Shown: piece after piece, positions 38,701 through 50,207 of the stretch
Position numbering within the stretch: position 1 is the first letter of the stretch
Layout: each line of letters opens with the position of its first letter
Made by a program: the position numbers and the translations under genes
Assembly (NCBI GenBank): GCA_947652115.1
Contig: OX393561.1
Location: 1,989,318-2,053,317 of the forward strand
DNA: 64,000 nucleotides
Source of the DNA: Blastomussa wellsi
Taxonomy: Eukaryota > Cnidaria > Anthozoa > Scleractinia > Plerogyridae
Direction: 5' to 3'
The notes under the pieces: generated by a model
Databases searched by the model: none
What the model saw: only the letters and a program-made list of their open reading frames with translations
Told to the model about the DNA's origin: nothing

Positions 38701-41700
38701 CTACTTTATTTTGTCTAATATTGTTGCTTTTGAAAGTGAAGAGTGATCATCGCAGTGAATTTCCAATTTAAGCAATTGGAAAGAAGAAGCCTGAAAAAAT
38801 CAGGGCTTCAAATCAATGGGATTCGAACCTGTGACCTCCACAATACCTGTGCAATGCTCTACCAACTGGGCTACGACGCCACACATTGGGAGCGAGGTCA
38901 ATTTATTGAGTTCATATTTTCCTGTGAGGAGTGAAATAATGTAAAGTAAATGAAATAATTCATATTTGAACTGTGGATGGAGATGAAAGTGAAGAATGAT
39001 CATCACAGTGAATTTCCAATTTAAGCAATTGGAAAGAAGAAGCCTGAAAAAATCAGAAAAAATTTGAACCTGTGACCTCCGCGAAATTCTCAGCGATGAT
39101 CATTGTTCACTTTCATCTACATCCACAGTTCAAATAAATTATGAATTATTTCATAATTTCATTTCATACTTTACATCATTGTAGCTTTCGTTAAGGGGGC
39201 TGTGGGCCATGGGCTTTGAAGTGGTCTGTAGCCTGCCAGGCCCCTGGCCTGTTTTTTTATCCCGCAAAATGCCTTGCCGGCTAAAATCAGGTAATATTCC
39301 GCAAGATTGAGCAGGATATTTGTTTTATTAAATATTGTCAAAGAAGCACATTTACAGCTAGAAAAGTTGCTGTTATGTGGTGCTTTGTGAGACTTTGGTT
39401 AAATTTTCGTTACTTGACGTATATCGTAGGATATCTGTCAAGAACAGATGACGGATAACAATCATGCTGTGACCATATAAAATGATAGGCAACGTGACAA
39501 TTTGTTGAATAATACGGTATCACCTAGTACTCTCCAACAGTACAGTAGTTTGCCGGTGAAGTTGGCTAAATCAGATATTATTCCACAAGATTGGGCAGGA
39601 TACCAGAAATTGTTATATTCAACAAATTATCAATGAAACACATTTTACATTCAGAAAAAACTGTGTTTATGCAGCACTCGGGAAGATGTCCGATAAATCC
39701 TCACAACCTGTATGTATATCATAGGGTACAAACAAGTTAAATTTTCTAGCTTGCCCTTCAGACGAGCTGTAGCCAGGATGTACTAGCCGGAGCTCATTTC
39801 CACTAGCTTAAAAAAATTCTCAGAAGTGTGATGAATTAATTTATTAAGTTAATTAATTCATCAATTATTTATTTATTCATATAAGCCAAAATTATTAATT
39901 ACCAGTACATGTACAGATGATGGATAACAACGACTTTCTGATTATATATGGACAATATACCAAATATTGCCATACCTGGACCTCATGTTTGATCACCAAC
40001 CAACTACATGTAACAACAATTGCTTTAGAACTGTGTTTTCACTTGAAATTCATCTTCATTAATTACTGTCTTGTAGTTAAGTGAATATGAGCTGACTGTA
40101 GCAGCAGATATTGTTGATCCATTAACTCTTCCAATCACCTGGACAGACATAGGAGGACTCAGAGAAACAATTGATGAAATAAAGGTATGTACATGTCAGG
40201 GAGACCTTAATGTGATCAATCAATAAATCAATCGATCAATCTAAAATTTTAAGTGTCAGTGATATCTAGACAGTGCTCAAAATTAGCGGTTGCTAGGTTG
40301 CCCAAGACAACTAAAACTTAGTTTCCGCAACCCGTTTTTAGGGAAAATAAAGGGACAACCTGGATTTTTTTCTAATTTTGAGCACTGTCTAGACAAGGGT
40401 AAAACCCTCTTTTAATTGGGTAAACTTACAGGTTAGGGTTAGGTGTGATGTGGTGTCTGATTACTCTTAACTATTAATATTCTTTTAAGTCTACTAGATA
40501 ATTACTTTTTAATCAGAAATCAATCTTCTTTTGCTTCCCTTTTTACAGGAAACAGTAATTTTGCCAATTAAGCAAAAGGATATTTTTAAAAACTCTTCTC
40601 TTCTCAGTGCTCCAAAAGGTACAATAATAGTTAAAAATAATTTACTAATGTACATGGTGGTATTTAATTTCCATAGTTAATAATATTGCTCCATAGTTAA
40701 TAATATTGCAGAGTGAAGCGCATACATGTACATGTGAACGTTATTATATAGTACACTTCTCCAAATAAAACTTATATTGGGTTCAATTACTAGTAAGTAC
40801 TTTGATGCAATCAGAACATAATACTGTAACAAAAAATAATTTATTAAAAGTGCTACATAACTGCAATCAAAAATACAATTTTTCTTATCTCTACATGAAC
40901 ATCACTCAAATGGCAATTGTGCCATTATAAAGAGAAGGCCGATAAATTTGGCTGTAACTTTGCGCTCAAACCGTCCACCATTACTCAAATTGGAAAACTC
41001 CAGGTTTGAAAGGAGGATTGGGTCAAGAACAGAACTGATACTGTATCATACTCACAAGCAAATTGCTAAATGCTCTTTTTCTACTTTGTGTACATGTAGG
41101 TGTTTTATTATATGGTCCTCCTGGATGTGGAAAGACAATGATTGCTAAGGCTACAGCAAAGGAAGCAGGTGGGAAATTTATGATGCCTCACAATACTAGT
41201 CATCATCATCATCTATCCTCTTCGTGCTTCGTGGCACATAGGGCCTTGCCTCACAATACTAGTACTAGCAATAAATTATTGTCCTCGCCTTTAATTTGTT
41301 TCAACTTGCATGTACAGCTTTTAAAAAGGGGAAGTACATTGTATCATGGAGTTTATCTCGACTTTGGTCAGAATTAACTAAATTTAAACTTCTAACACCT
41401 CTTCAATACTGAAATTGTTTCTAAATCACTAATTTTATAACATCAAGTGAATTCGGAACAGAAATACAAGGCAAAATATGTTAGTACTGATTTCACATGA
41501 GATGCAATCATTGGCCCGACATTTTCAAGTTGGCATCAATCTCGATCTTGGCCATCTGCCTGCAAAAACATCTGTAAACAGTTTAGAACTGTACATTACG
41601 ATAGTCTTTCAAAGGATTTTTTATCATTATCATCCAGCGTCCCTTGCACTTTCGATGTGTTACTAAGAATAGTGCGAGACTGTCCCTTTAAAAGTTTTTT

Positions 41701-44700
41701 TAACCAGTTTCAGGTTTAATTTTTCATTGTCAGAAGTTTTATGAAATTGGGATCCATTCCAATGCAAAGTATTGTGTTTTTTCTTACTAATTACAGTAGC
41801 AACAACATTTACTCTACATGTATAAATTTCATAATATAAAATGTTTGGAGACCAGCAATACATACATACATTTATAAATCTATTTTCTCAATGCCCCCAG
41901 CATTTATTAACTCAGCCTCGTTGACCTAGCATTAAATTGAACTGTGAGAGTGTGGCCACCTGTGAACAGAGTTCGTATGGGTCCTGGAAAACCTGGAAAG
42001 TCCTGGAATTTTATTATGGCATTTTCCGGGACTGGAAAGTCCTGGAAATCTGTTAAAATCAAGAAATTATTTTTTCTGAACTAACTTTATAAGAAATGTG
42101 AGGCTTACAGTTGGGAGAATTTATATTGGGATCTTGGAAGAAAAATGGTTTTCTGTGAATTTTGGAGTCCTGGAAAATTTGATACGAGTCCTGGAAAAGG
42201 CCTGGAAAAGTCCTGGAAATTTGTCTTTGAAAAGGGGTACAAACCCTTTGTGAAACGAATTGATTACACCTATTACACCTATTATTAAATGCCAGGGGTA
42301 ATTATATTTAAAACTCGATGTGACAGATCTGGCCTTTATTTGAAACCGATATTCATCTGGGGTCGGGCTTTAATCAAGATAGTGCAGTATGCCAACTCTT
42401 GGTAACATTATTTTGTTACCTAATAATTAGGTTGCCGTTTCGTAAATCTTCAAGTTTCATCTATAACTGACAAGTGGTATGGTGAATCACAAAAGCTTGC
42501 TGCAGCAGTTTTTTCGTTGGTGAGTTATACAACCATCTCTGTCATCTATTTGCTTAACAAATTACATGGCTGTCATTTAGTTGTCAAGCAGGGTTATGGC
42601 CCTGTATGAATGACAGCCCATATTAACTTGTCCTTGTGAGACTATTCTTTATTAGTACCCGGGGTATCCAATCGATGAAATCGATAATCGATGACAATCG
42701 ATATCAATCGATACCAATCGATATTAATTAATCGATTGGTATTGATAATCGATGACCAATCGATGGCGAAGATTCGTGTGGTTATCGATTGGTATCGATT
42801 ATCAATACCAATCGATAAAAAATTGTTATCGATTGGTATCGATTGGTTGCAGATTGACATAACGGTAATCGGCGAGTAAAAACAACAATTAAGTACGTTG
42901 TAATTGTAAACAAAACTCATTTTAATGTTAGCAGGAGAACAACGCTCTCTTCTCTGTCTTCAACGTTAATGTCCAGTCCTCAGGATTCCTTTAATTTTCA
43001 GCTGGACTCAACTTTACTTGACAGCCACACATCTCAACTTTTCGTTTAACCTCCCGAGCTTGCCGTTCTGGAAGCCGAACCTGAACATTGACAGGGACAT
43101 TTATACCTCCTCCACGTCGCCATCTTCCCTTTGTATCGTCAAATGGAGGTCCTGTCACAGTTCTAGCAAAAGGAGCAAATACAACAATATTATGAGAACA
43201 CTACACCGAAATAACAATGCGTGTGTTTTGAATTGTTTTTTGCAGTTTTAATAAAAAAAAATTATTCACTTACACAGAAATATTTGCATGTAATTGCCAT
43301 AGAGGATCTACAAGCTCGGACTGGAGGTGGCCGAGCTGTCCACGATGGTTCACCACTCTAAACGCGTTTCCGCGTTCTCCCCTCTTCTTGTTTGCTGTAA
43401 ACTCTTCGCCGACACGCACCTCAAAACGGCAAAGATGATATCCTTTCACGACGCCCCTTATGCTAAGCAAAGCCTCTACCCCGACGTCTTGTGTAGACAT
43501 AATGTCACGGGAAGGCAATGGCGGGCAAGCGGGTAATTCTAGTACACGTGCAACGGGGTATATTCTTTGTGTTGAGAAGACTGGGTCGGACTTCGTACCC
43601 AGGGCTTCCTAAAAATGGCGGATGATCGAATAGGTAGTGTGCGTGACGTCTGTTCGAGATCCCTGAGCCAATCGATACCAATCGATGAACTGTTTTTGTG
43701 TGGTTATCGATTGGTCATCGATTGGCCGATACCAATCGATACCAATTAACTAATTTTATCGATTGATATCGATTGATCGATTGGATTTCCGATCATCGAT
43801 TTCCATCGATTGGATACCCCAGGATTAGTAACACTTCCGTAACTTATTTTGTAGGCAATAAAACTTCAACCATGTATAATTTTTATTGATGAGATAGGTA
43901 AGTGCTTACTATTATTTGTTCTTTTACTAAATTTGTATTAATTTTGTTGGGGAACAGTTTTGAGTTTTTTCCTGAAGGTTGAAAACTTTGAAAAGACAAG
44001 GTACAAGAAAAACGTAAGCTTTGCTGACATGCTCTGTCGGTTAACCTCCTTTTTTCAGCTGCAATTTATAGCTGAAAACAGCAATGCAATAAATTTCTTT
44101 TCTATCCTTGCACTCTTGTGTTGCTTTGCAGTTTACAACGTAAGAATTGCTCGTGATCGAAGGTTCAAATCCATTTGTGAAGCCAAAACATTCTTGTGTC
44201 TTCCACTCATGTCCTGCACATTTCTTGTTGGAAACCACATGTGAATTTTTCAATTAGGGAGTTTAGGAGTTTGAGCTGCATTGGTTCAAAACATTGACAA
44301 TAGTTTTATCGCCTGCTGGTGACCACCCTTTTAATTGTGGTCACCAAATTATACTCACAGCAAGTCGCAATTTTGGACCCTGCCAGTTGCATCCAGTTTG
44401 CTACAGACTAAATTAATGTATTAACCCCTATATTCCAAAATTAAATTAAAAAGTCAGCAGACTCTTAGGGATGGGATCTTTGTCCACAGATATAACCAAG
44501 AAAAATCAAATTAAAGCCATAGTCTCTGGACCCATTTGAAACATGAAATCTGGCGTTGTCACAAACTAATGAAACTGCAGTAGAGACCATTGTGTAGTCA
44601 GCAATAGTTTAATTGGAAATGTATAATTTCTTTCTGGAGAGGATGACACATAATTATGTACAGGATTGTTTTATACCTTTGATTGACTAACCAGTTACTT

Positions 44701-47607
44701 TTATAACGTTGTATTTTTAGACTCTTTTCTTAGAATGCGCGACAAGGCTGACCATGAAGCCACAGCGATGATGAAGGCACTGTTCATGAGTCTTTGGGAT
44801 GGTAAGCAGTTTGCACAACAGAAAACCCACCCTTTAGCACGTACAGCACTGTATTGTGTTTATGACTGCTCAGTACATACATGTATGGCAAAGACGGCCA
44901 ACAACGTATAAAACAACTGATAATATTACTGAATTAGTTTAAAATTTTGATCACTTTTGACTGTTTTTCAGGGCTGATGACTGATGCTACCTGTCAAGTT
45001 GTTGTCATAGGTGCAACTAACAGACCTCAGGACGTTGACAGAGCCATCCTCAGAAGAATGCCCTGTACCTTTCATGTTGGATTACCGGTAAGCAATAATA
45101 ATCAGGTATGGCGTGAGTTATTGGTTGATCATGAGTGCGAATGCAAGGGTGACTTAAAATTATGAATATGATTGTGACTCTTGTACTGTAGAGCAAATTC
45201 AGTGTTTTTACCAATGCGTTATAACTGTAAGTGTTTATTTCATGGTATCTGGGCTTGACAAGATTGCTGTCCTTTTGTACCTGTTGGACAAGTAGATTTC
45301 GCTGCTGGTCAATTAATAGTCAAGTGTTTGATTGCATTTTCCAAAAAACTTAAAGTTCATAAATTAATTCTTCAGTAATTCTTTGCATCTTTCACCAGGA
45401 TTCAGAACAGCGAAAAGAGATCTTAAACATTATTCTAAAAAGGGAAAAGGTAATTACAATTAGTTTAAGTATCATTTACATCGTCTAGTTTTTCTTCCAA
45501 TAAATTACAGTTCTTTACAGAATGTTGACGAGCATACCATACCAGAAAGTGTCTTGATGAGGGCACCTTTTCATTTTAATTACAGATAGAAAGGCAAACA
45601 TCTCACAGAGCATTTTTATGATTCAGAAAGAGCACAAAATACTGGATGCATTGTAACTTTATTGTTTGGTTTATCTAAAGAGATACCATATATACTGCCC
45701 TACATCAAAATCTTATGCTTCCAGTAAACCCATTTCTTGGAATAATTAAGAACTATTCACCACAAGTTGAGGTGGCTAGGGGTGGATACTGAGGTGAATA
45801 GTTTGAGATGAGTAGTTGTTTGTATTAGTAGATTCTAAAACAGTGAGATAATATAGCTCAAAAGTCATTATTTCAACTCATTTATTCAACTCAATTATGT
45901 GAGGGTCCAAGAGGCTCTCAGAGACTACTCAGAGGTCAATAGCAAAGGATATCCCTTGTTTGAATAGCCAATCACAGCACACCAACAATGCTGTCCACTG
46001 TTTTAGCCAATCAAATCAATCAATCCAACTTCATTTAAAGAGGGTAACATATAATAGTAAACGAACTAATAAACTTGTGGCCCTCTAGACTAAATAAATA
46101 CATTTTATTGTAATATTATTTCATTCATTCACAAGGCCAATTTCCTCAGGTTACAAACACAATAACCTTGTATTAAACTGATTTTCTACTCATAGACTAA
46201 TAATTTTATGTAACTCTGCACAAATGTTTGGTTTTAGCTTGAAGAAGACGTTGATTTAAATGAATTAGCAGAAATAACCGCGGGATTCTCTGGCAGTGGA
46301 CTAAAGGAGATCTGTAAGTAAATAAATTATTGGAAAGGGTGTTGTTTTGGTTGGGTCTTAGACCACACAAATTTCACTGATGTTACCTCTGATTAGACAT
46401 CAATGTAGTAACAATCTTAACAGGCCCGTAGGGAGGCGGGTGCGATGGGTGTGCACTTTTTTGTTGACTAATGATTTTAAAAAAAGCGAATTGATAAAAA
46501 TTTATATAGTATAGTATAGTTCTGTTCGGATTTTCAACTTTAGTTCTATTTTTGTTCTTTTTAAATAGTGACATTATCCTCTAAAACTGTAAAATACATG
46601 TATAAGTAAAGTAGTTTCTGTGCCCCAAAAAATCCATTTTAAAGTTCAAAATTTTGAGTAATATCCATGTTTTTAAGTTGGCTTTTGGCTGCCTTTTTTC
46701 ATATCAAACTGCCTTTAAAATGCACGAAATGCAGTCTCAGACAACCTAATTGTTGACTCCCCTAGAGACCCGTGCCTGCAGAGCTCGTTCGGTATTTCTC
46801 CTTGTTGGATCACACACTCCCCAAAAGAAAACCTGCCTACAGGCCTGCTTGGATAAGCTAAAGTCTGCATACGAGCCTAGTGGCCAATCTGGTTGAAGCT
46901 TATCCCAGTTTCCATAGCAACTAGGAGTGTTTCTACTTTCTACTCCCCCTGGACGAGGTGCTAGTCCATTGCTTTTAACCATGTATACACCTGGGTGAAG
47001 AGAGGCACTGTGAGAGTAAAGTGTCTTGCCCAAGAACACAGCGCAGTGCCGCGGGCGAAGCTCGAACCCAGACTGCCTGATCCGGAGCCTAGCATGCTAT
47101 CCATTAGGCCACCAGTAATGCTATTTTCTGTTTACTTAGGTCGTCTAGCAGCTATGTCTTGTGTTAGAGATTATGTGAAAAACAGAAGCAACTCGCCATC
47201 ATTGTAAGTTGTGTTTGCTGTGTGCAACTTTTCACTGTTCAGCAATAATGCTATATTTAATTTACTTCTGATATTGTCCAGTACAAAGAATATTACGAGT
47301 TCTACGACAATTCTAAACACTCAAGAGTGGTGTATCATTCCATTCCAAACACCTTGATTTAATTACATGTAAGTTTGCCAAAAATACTTGCTGCGAATCC
47401 GATTTCCAACTCTCTTCTTGGTGTTTGGAAATGTGATGAAACACTGTCTCTCATGTTTGAAATGTTGCTTAAACTTTCTGATTTATCTCCCGGAACAGGA
47501 ACAATACACTAGATGAAAATGTCAAAACGAATCTTCGAGCAATCACAATGCATGACCTTGTGGCAGCTGTGGAGCGATCAGGATCAAGTCTAACTCTGCA
47601 GAGATGA
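35756..47607 (+). CDS. ATAD1: Outer mitochondrial membrane AAA-ATPase translocase (ATAD1/Msp1)
   Basis: Thirteen exons: 35756-35893, 37766-37807, 40077-40184, 40549-40618, 41100-41168, 42431-42519, 43855-43897, 44721-44801, 44972-45087, 45400-45450, 46238-46313, 47140-47203, 47499-47607. They total 1,056 nt, 351 residues, against 361 in human. The N-terminal membrane helix is at about residues 7-29 ([19 protein letters not shown]). Walker A is GPPGCGKT (125-132), pore loop KWYG (157-160), Walker B FIDEID (182-187), then GATNRPQD and the arginine-finger RRMP. Msp1/ATAD1 extracts mislocalised tail-anchored proteins from the outer mitochondrial membrane. All catalytic motifs are intact. An in-frame upstream ATG at 35639 would add 39 residues; 35756 matches the family's usual start. 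Introns hold several transposons. Confidence 0.96.
36567..36775. repeat. Two adjacent hairpin repeats in ATAD1 intron 1
   Basis: The first hairpin (about 36593-36656) pairs CCCCAGAACCACTTGT with ACAAGTGGCTCTGGGG. The second (36682-36775) pairs CAAACAAAGGGAGTCCAATC with GATTGGCCTCCCTTTGTTTG. The outer TTAGAGCAGAATGCT recurs inverted at 37690-37705. Confidence 0.6.
36797..37392 (+). pseudogene. Non-LTR retrotransposon 3' fragment in ATAD1 intron 1
   Basis: The frame includes [20 protein letters not shown] and later [20 protein letters not shown], both hallmarks of the reverse-transcriptase C-terminal half of L2/CR1-like LINEs. A segment is lost between about 37075 and 37080, where the frame stops. 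The fragment ends in an ATT-rich tail at 37366-37392. Confidence 0.75.
37447..37706. mobile_element. Inverted-repeat element in ATAD1 intron 1
   Basis: Arms of about 80 bp share GAATGCTGTAATAAGATAGG and TAGGGGCCTGGT, inverted at 37447-37529 and 37624-37706. Centre length is about 95 bp. No ORF. Confidence 0.7.
38745..38985 (-). repeat. tRNA-derived SINE, type B, copy 2
   Basis: Read on the minus strand: TAGCCCAGTTGGTAGAGCAT, GGTTCGAATCCC, then TGATTTTTTCAGGCTTC and the CACTTTCATCTCCATCC tail. It is the same family as 7358-7565. Confidence 0.7.
38985..39175. repeat. Rearranged SINE type B remnant
   Basis: A minus-oriented tail with a short piece of head (38985-39080) is followed directly by a plus-oriented tail of the same family (39090-39175). 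This gives a palindromic arrangement. Confidence 0.5.
40265..40393. mobile_element. Small MITE in ATAD1 intron 3
   Basis: A perfect 22-bp inverted repeat starts TCTAGACAGTGCTCAAAATT at 40265-40286 and its complement is at 40372-40393. Total length is 129 bp. The end text resembles hAT-type ends with GTGCTCAAAATTAG. Confidence 0.75.
40850..41033 (+). repeat. Dispersed repeat, copy 2
   Basis: Matches 237-425 in the same orientation. It lies in ATAD1 intron 4, ending about 65 bp before the exon that encodes Walker A. Confidence 0.7.
42663..42862. repeat. Left subterminal ATCGAT array
   Basis: Fourteen ATCGAT hexamers, many in the longer unit CCAATCGATA or its complement TATCGATTGG, are irregularly spaced in both orientations. 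Such arrays are typical binding sites for a transposase. Confidence 0.8.
42991..43500 (-). CDS. HIRAN-like small protein encoded inside the TIR element
   Basis: Two exons on the minus strand, 43274-43500 and 42991-43162, joined by an intron with donor GT/GTAAGTG and acceptor TTTTGCTAG. The join gives an uninterrupted 132-residue protein. Residues 13-75 contain [35 protein letters not shown] and [10 protein letters not shown], the pattern of HIRAN-type domains (GYH...GE...AxxV...G..GH). Exon 2 continues with TVTGPP and [10 protein letters not shown], matching the VTG..GG-(I/L)-x-VP end seen in multi-copy cnidarian HIRAN-like proteins (recalled). The tail is basic. HIRAN domains bind DNA ends in HLTF/Rad5; no helicase or RING is present here. 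Start chosen is the ATG at 43500; an upstream TTG is not used. Confidence 0.7.
43672..43818. repeat. Right subterminal ATCGAT array
   Basis: Ten ATCGAT hexamers use the same CCAATCGATA unit as the left array. TGTGTGGTTATCGATTGG is shared with the left side. Confidence 0.8.
44320..44385. repeat. Decayed end of the TGGTCGCC (hAT-like) family
   Basis: GCTGGTGACCACCCTTTTAA then GTGGTCACCAAATT and GTCGCAATTTTGGACCC resemble the subterminal text of 10662-11594. Confidence 0.4.
46851..47117 (-). repeat. SINE type A, copy 3, next to an ATAD1 splice acceptor
   Basis: Antisense copy of the type A SINE: CCCATTTATA-like region altered to CATGTATACACCTGGGTGAA, then GTCTTGCCCAAGAACACA, and the head reading GGTGGCCTAATGG on the minus strand. 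It ends about 22 bp before exon 12 of ATAD1. Confidence 0.75.
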
Positions 47608-47892
47608 CCACACCCAGAATTTCTTGCTAAGAATATAAATCTTATATATATGCACAGACTCTCAAAAGTCAAGAAGGTGACCGAATAGGCTTGTCTCCAG
47701 TTTTTCTTAAAAGAAAAAACTATAAATTAAACCACGGCTTTTTCAAATAGTCTACACGAGGGATACTTGAATTAATTTCCTTCGTTGACGTACTAGTATT
47801 TGTTTCATGTGTAGAAACCACTGAGCTGCAAGCACCAATTAAGCGCTACTGCAAAGGACAAATATCTGCAAATTTTGGGAATCGTCAGTGTA

Positions 47893-47898
47893 AATAAA
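47893..47898 (+). promoter_or_regulatory. Polyadenylation signal of ATAD1
   Basis: AATAAA about 285 nt after the ATAD1 stop codon; the first canonical signal in that 3' region. Confidence 0.5.
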
Positions 47899-48246
47899 GT
47901 AGAACATTGGAAAAGTTGAAGCTGGAGTCAGTGAGAGAAATGTGGTACTGCGTGATGTGGTCAATTAAAACAAACACCGGCCAAATAACGCAACAAACCA
48001 ATCAACATAAATTGGAATAAAATACTAGGCTTCCTCGAGATCAACCCGCCATACGTTTTTTCTCAGTCTTTTACTTTCTCTTGCTTTTTATAGGCAATCA
48101 CAAATTGAGGATTAAAACGGGCAAGACGAATCACATTTTCAATTTTATAGAAAAATAGAAAATATCGTTCCTTCCTTTAAAGGATTATCTCCGTTACAAG
48201 CCATCGGCTAACTAATGACTTCTACATTCATTTTGCATCACTGTAT

Positions 48247-48590
48247 GCACAGGCAGACCACCCGTTGTGACACCGATCAATGGCGGTTACAAAAGAAATA
48301 TAGATGTACATAAATAAGTTGGCCGCGATTTGCTCTAAATACTAAGTTTATCCTACATGTTCAATAAGCGTTGAGGTGAAATGTTAATTGTGTGTTATTT
48401 TTTGCCCGTTCTGAGCCGTTTTTTGATCTACATGTAGGGGTCGATAAATTATCTCGCGAAATGGTGCCTTGAAAAGGCTCAGAACGGGCAAAAAATAGCA
48501 CACAAGACTCAATTAACATCTATATTTCTTTTGTAACCGCCATTGATCGGTGTCACGCAACAAACTCAAACATCGGGTGTCTGCCTGTGC
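48247..48590. mobile_element. 344-bp inverted-repeat element with an adjacent empty-site copy
   Basis: The ends GCACAGGCAGACCACCCG and (reverse complement) GCACAGGCAGACACCCG are followed by long inner arms containing ACACCGATCAATGGCGGTTA and TTTTTTGCCCGTTCTGAGCC. The flanking TTTTGCATCACTGTAT and ATGCAAATAA text recurs uninterrupted at 48786-48840, which acts as an unoccupied site. Confidence 0.7.
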
Positions 48591-48599
48591 TGTTTGTAT

Positions 48600-50080
48600 T
48601 TATGGTCATGCAAATAAGGCTAGTTGTTGTTGTTGTTGTTGTTATTTGTCACTATTTATTTAAAATTCATTTTCATCTTGCTTTTATGTACGTAATAACT
48701 GATGTAAATTGATTACTGTATGGTAAGATTAATTACATATCCAGGATAATGTTTATAATTTGTTTCAATTTTTATACGAGAAAAGCTTTTGCATCACTGT
48801 ATGTATTTATGCAAATAAAGCGAGTCGTTGTTGTTATTTGTTACTATTTATTTTAATGTTATAGTTTCATTTTATCACGCCTGTAAAGTTTTCTATTTGG
48901 CAAATAAATAAAATAATAGAATAAATTGTGGTCGTTTTTCCTACGAGTAGTTTCGATAACGACCAGGAGGGGGCGGCCGGGCAAAGGCGGGGCATTTCAA
49001 CTGAGCTGAGATTTTCTGTTCAAATGCTCTCCCTCAGAACGTCTGTGGATGGTCAAAAAGAGTCACTAAAAGTCAATAAAATGTTGCTAGAAAGTCCACC
49101 AAAACGGTCAAAACTCTCCACTACCTGTACGGGCCGATAACTATGCAGACCTTCCTACCCCCATCACATGCAAATCTTGAGGTTTTGAAAAAAAGCCCAG
49201 AAAAACCTGGGGATTGGGACCTCAAACCTGGAGATTTCTAAAATATGCGTCAAATAATAAAAATAACATTTGACGGCTGAGGTTCCGAAGCCGTATCACT
49301 AGGGAGCTTAAGCAATGACGACGACGACGAGGGAGGACGACACCTGGTTAAAAATGAATTTATATTTTACGCACGAATCTCACAATTGACTTGATGCATT
49401 CGGTGCATCCATAGCTTTCAAACGTAGCTCTTACAGAAAATAGGAACAACAGTTGGCCGAGGAAAAAGATGGCGACAGGTACATTTACCTAATATATAGA
49501 TTTAGCCACCAGCAAAACATCACGGTCAACATATTGGCCAACATCTCTGTTGACTGGTTCTTGCTTGACATCCCCCCACCCCCCCCCCCCACCCCCCCTT
49601 AAGTGCGACCCCTTCATGTTCATTTCCATGCAAATCACACTCATTTTCGGACTCGGTTTGGAAGAGAGGTAAAAGGGAACTAGCACGCCTGAACGAATGA
49701 AGACGAGTTACAAGATGGCCTTCGTCATGTAACGAAGGCATTTACCATAACTGCGGAAATTCTCGCGGGCTCATTGGCTTATTGTGATCAGAATAAATCA
49801 TTTTCAGACCTTTAATTTTTTTCTCTAAAACTTTTTACTTTGCGACAGCGAGTCTTCGCTCAATCGTTGTATTATAGCCTTTGTCGCGTGTCGTTTTCCA
49901 CTCGACCGACCAAGCCTGACCAATTTTTCTGAACTCGATTTTTTTTTTCATTTGAGTAGGATTTTTTCCTCTACTTTTCCACTCCCCCCACACCGTCAAA
50001 AATTAAAACTTCGTCATTTGATCAAGTTTGAACTTGCCCGATTTCCTATCATTCTTTGCTGACCTGGCTCTTCCCGCTGA
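48600..50080. other. Intergenic region between ATAD1 and PCNA
   Basis: Contains GTT-rich microsatellite at 48622-48650, the empty-site repeat at 48786-48840 and a C-rich run at 49575-49602. No gene supported. Confidence 0.5.
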
Positions 50081-50084
50081 AAAC

Positions 50085-50207
50085 ACCACGTGATAAATCA
50101 CGTGTCACGTCGAGCCAATCAGTAATCGCTAATCGAATTTCCCGCACTTTTCCCGGTGAAATCTTGGCGCGTAATTCATAATTCGTCTTCCGTCGTCGAG
50201 CGTTCAG
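50085..50207 (+). promoter_or_regulatory. PCNA core promoter and leader exon
   Basis: A CCAAT box at 50115-50119 is followed by two E2F-like sites, TTTCCCGC (50138-50145) and TTGGCGC (50164-50170), and by a leader ending CGTTCAG/GTATGA at 50207. Two CACGTG motifs lie at about 50087 and 50100. E2F control is the rule for animal PCNA. The leader would splice to the acceptor TTTCAG before 51225. Confidence 0.65.

Larger units (their letters stand above)
42658..43823. mobile_element. TIR DNA transposon carrying a HIRAN-like gene
   Basis: The first 20 bases of the ends, CCCGGGGTATCCAATCGATG (left) and CCTGGGGTATCCAATCGATG (right, reverse-complemented), differ at one base. They are flanked by a direct ATTAGTA (42651-42657 and 43824-43830). 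Fourteen ATCGAT motifs lie in the left 205 bp and ten in the right 152 bp, as subterminal arrays in both orientations. The core contains one intact two-exon gene on the minus strand and no transposase. The element fills 1,166 of the 1,335 bp of ATAD1 intron 6 and ends 31 bp before the exon encoding Walker B. Target-site length and end structure suggest a hAT-type non-autonomous element; superfamily is inferred. Confidence 0.85.

Noticed and set aside
42642..42920. Open frames of 92 and 62 codons on both strands
   Set aside because: They are low-complexity translations of the ATCGAT array.
42663..43818. CRISPR-like or satellite array of ATCGATTGG units
   Set aside because: Units are irregularly spaced, occur in both orientations and sit only at the two ends of a TIR element, so they are subterminal repeats.
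47420..47482. C/D snoRNA in ATAD1 intron 12 (GTGATGA..CTGA)
   Set aside because: No clear terminal stem or internal C'/D' pair, and it would end about 20 nt from the splice acceptor.
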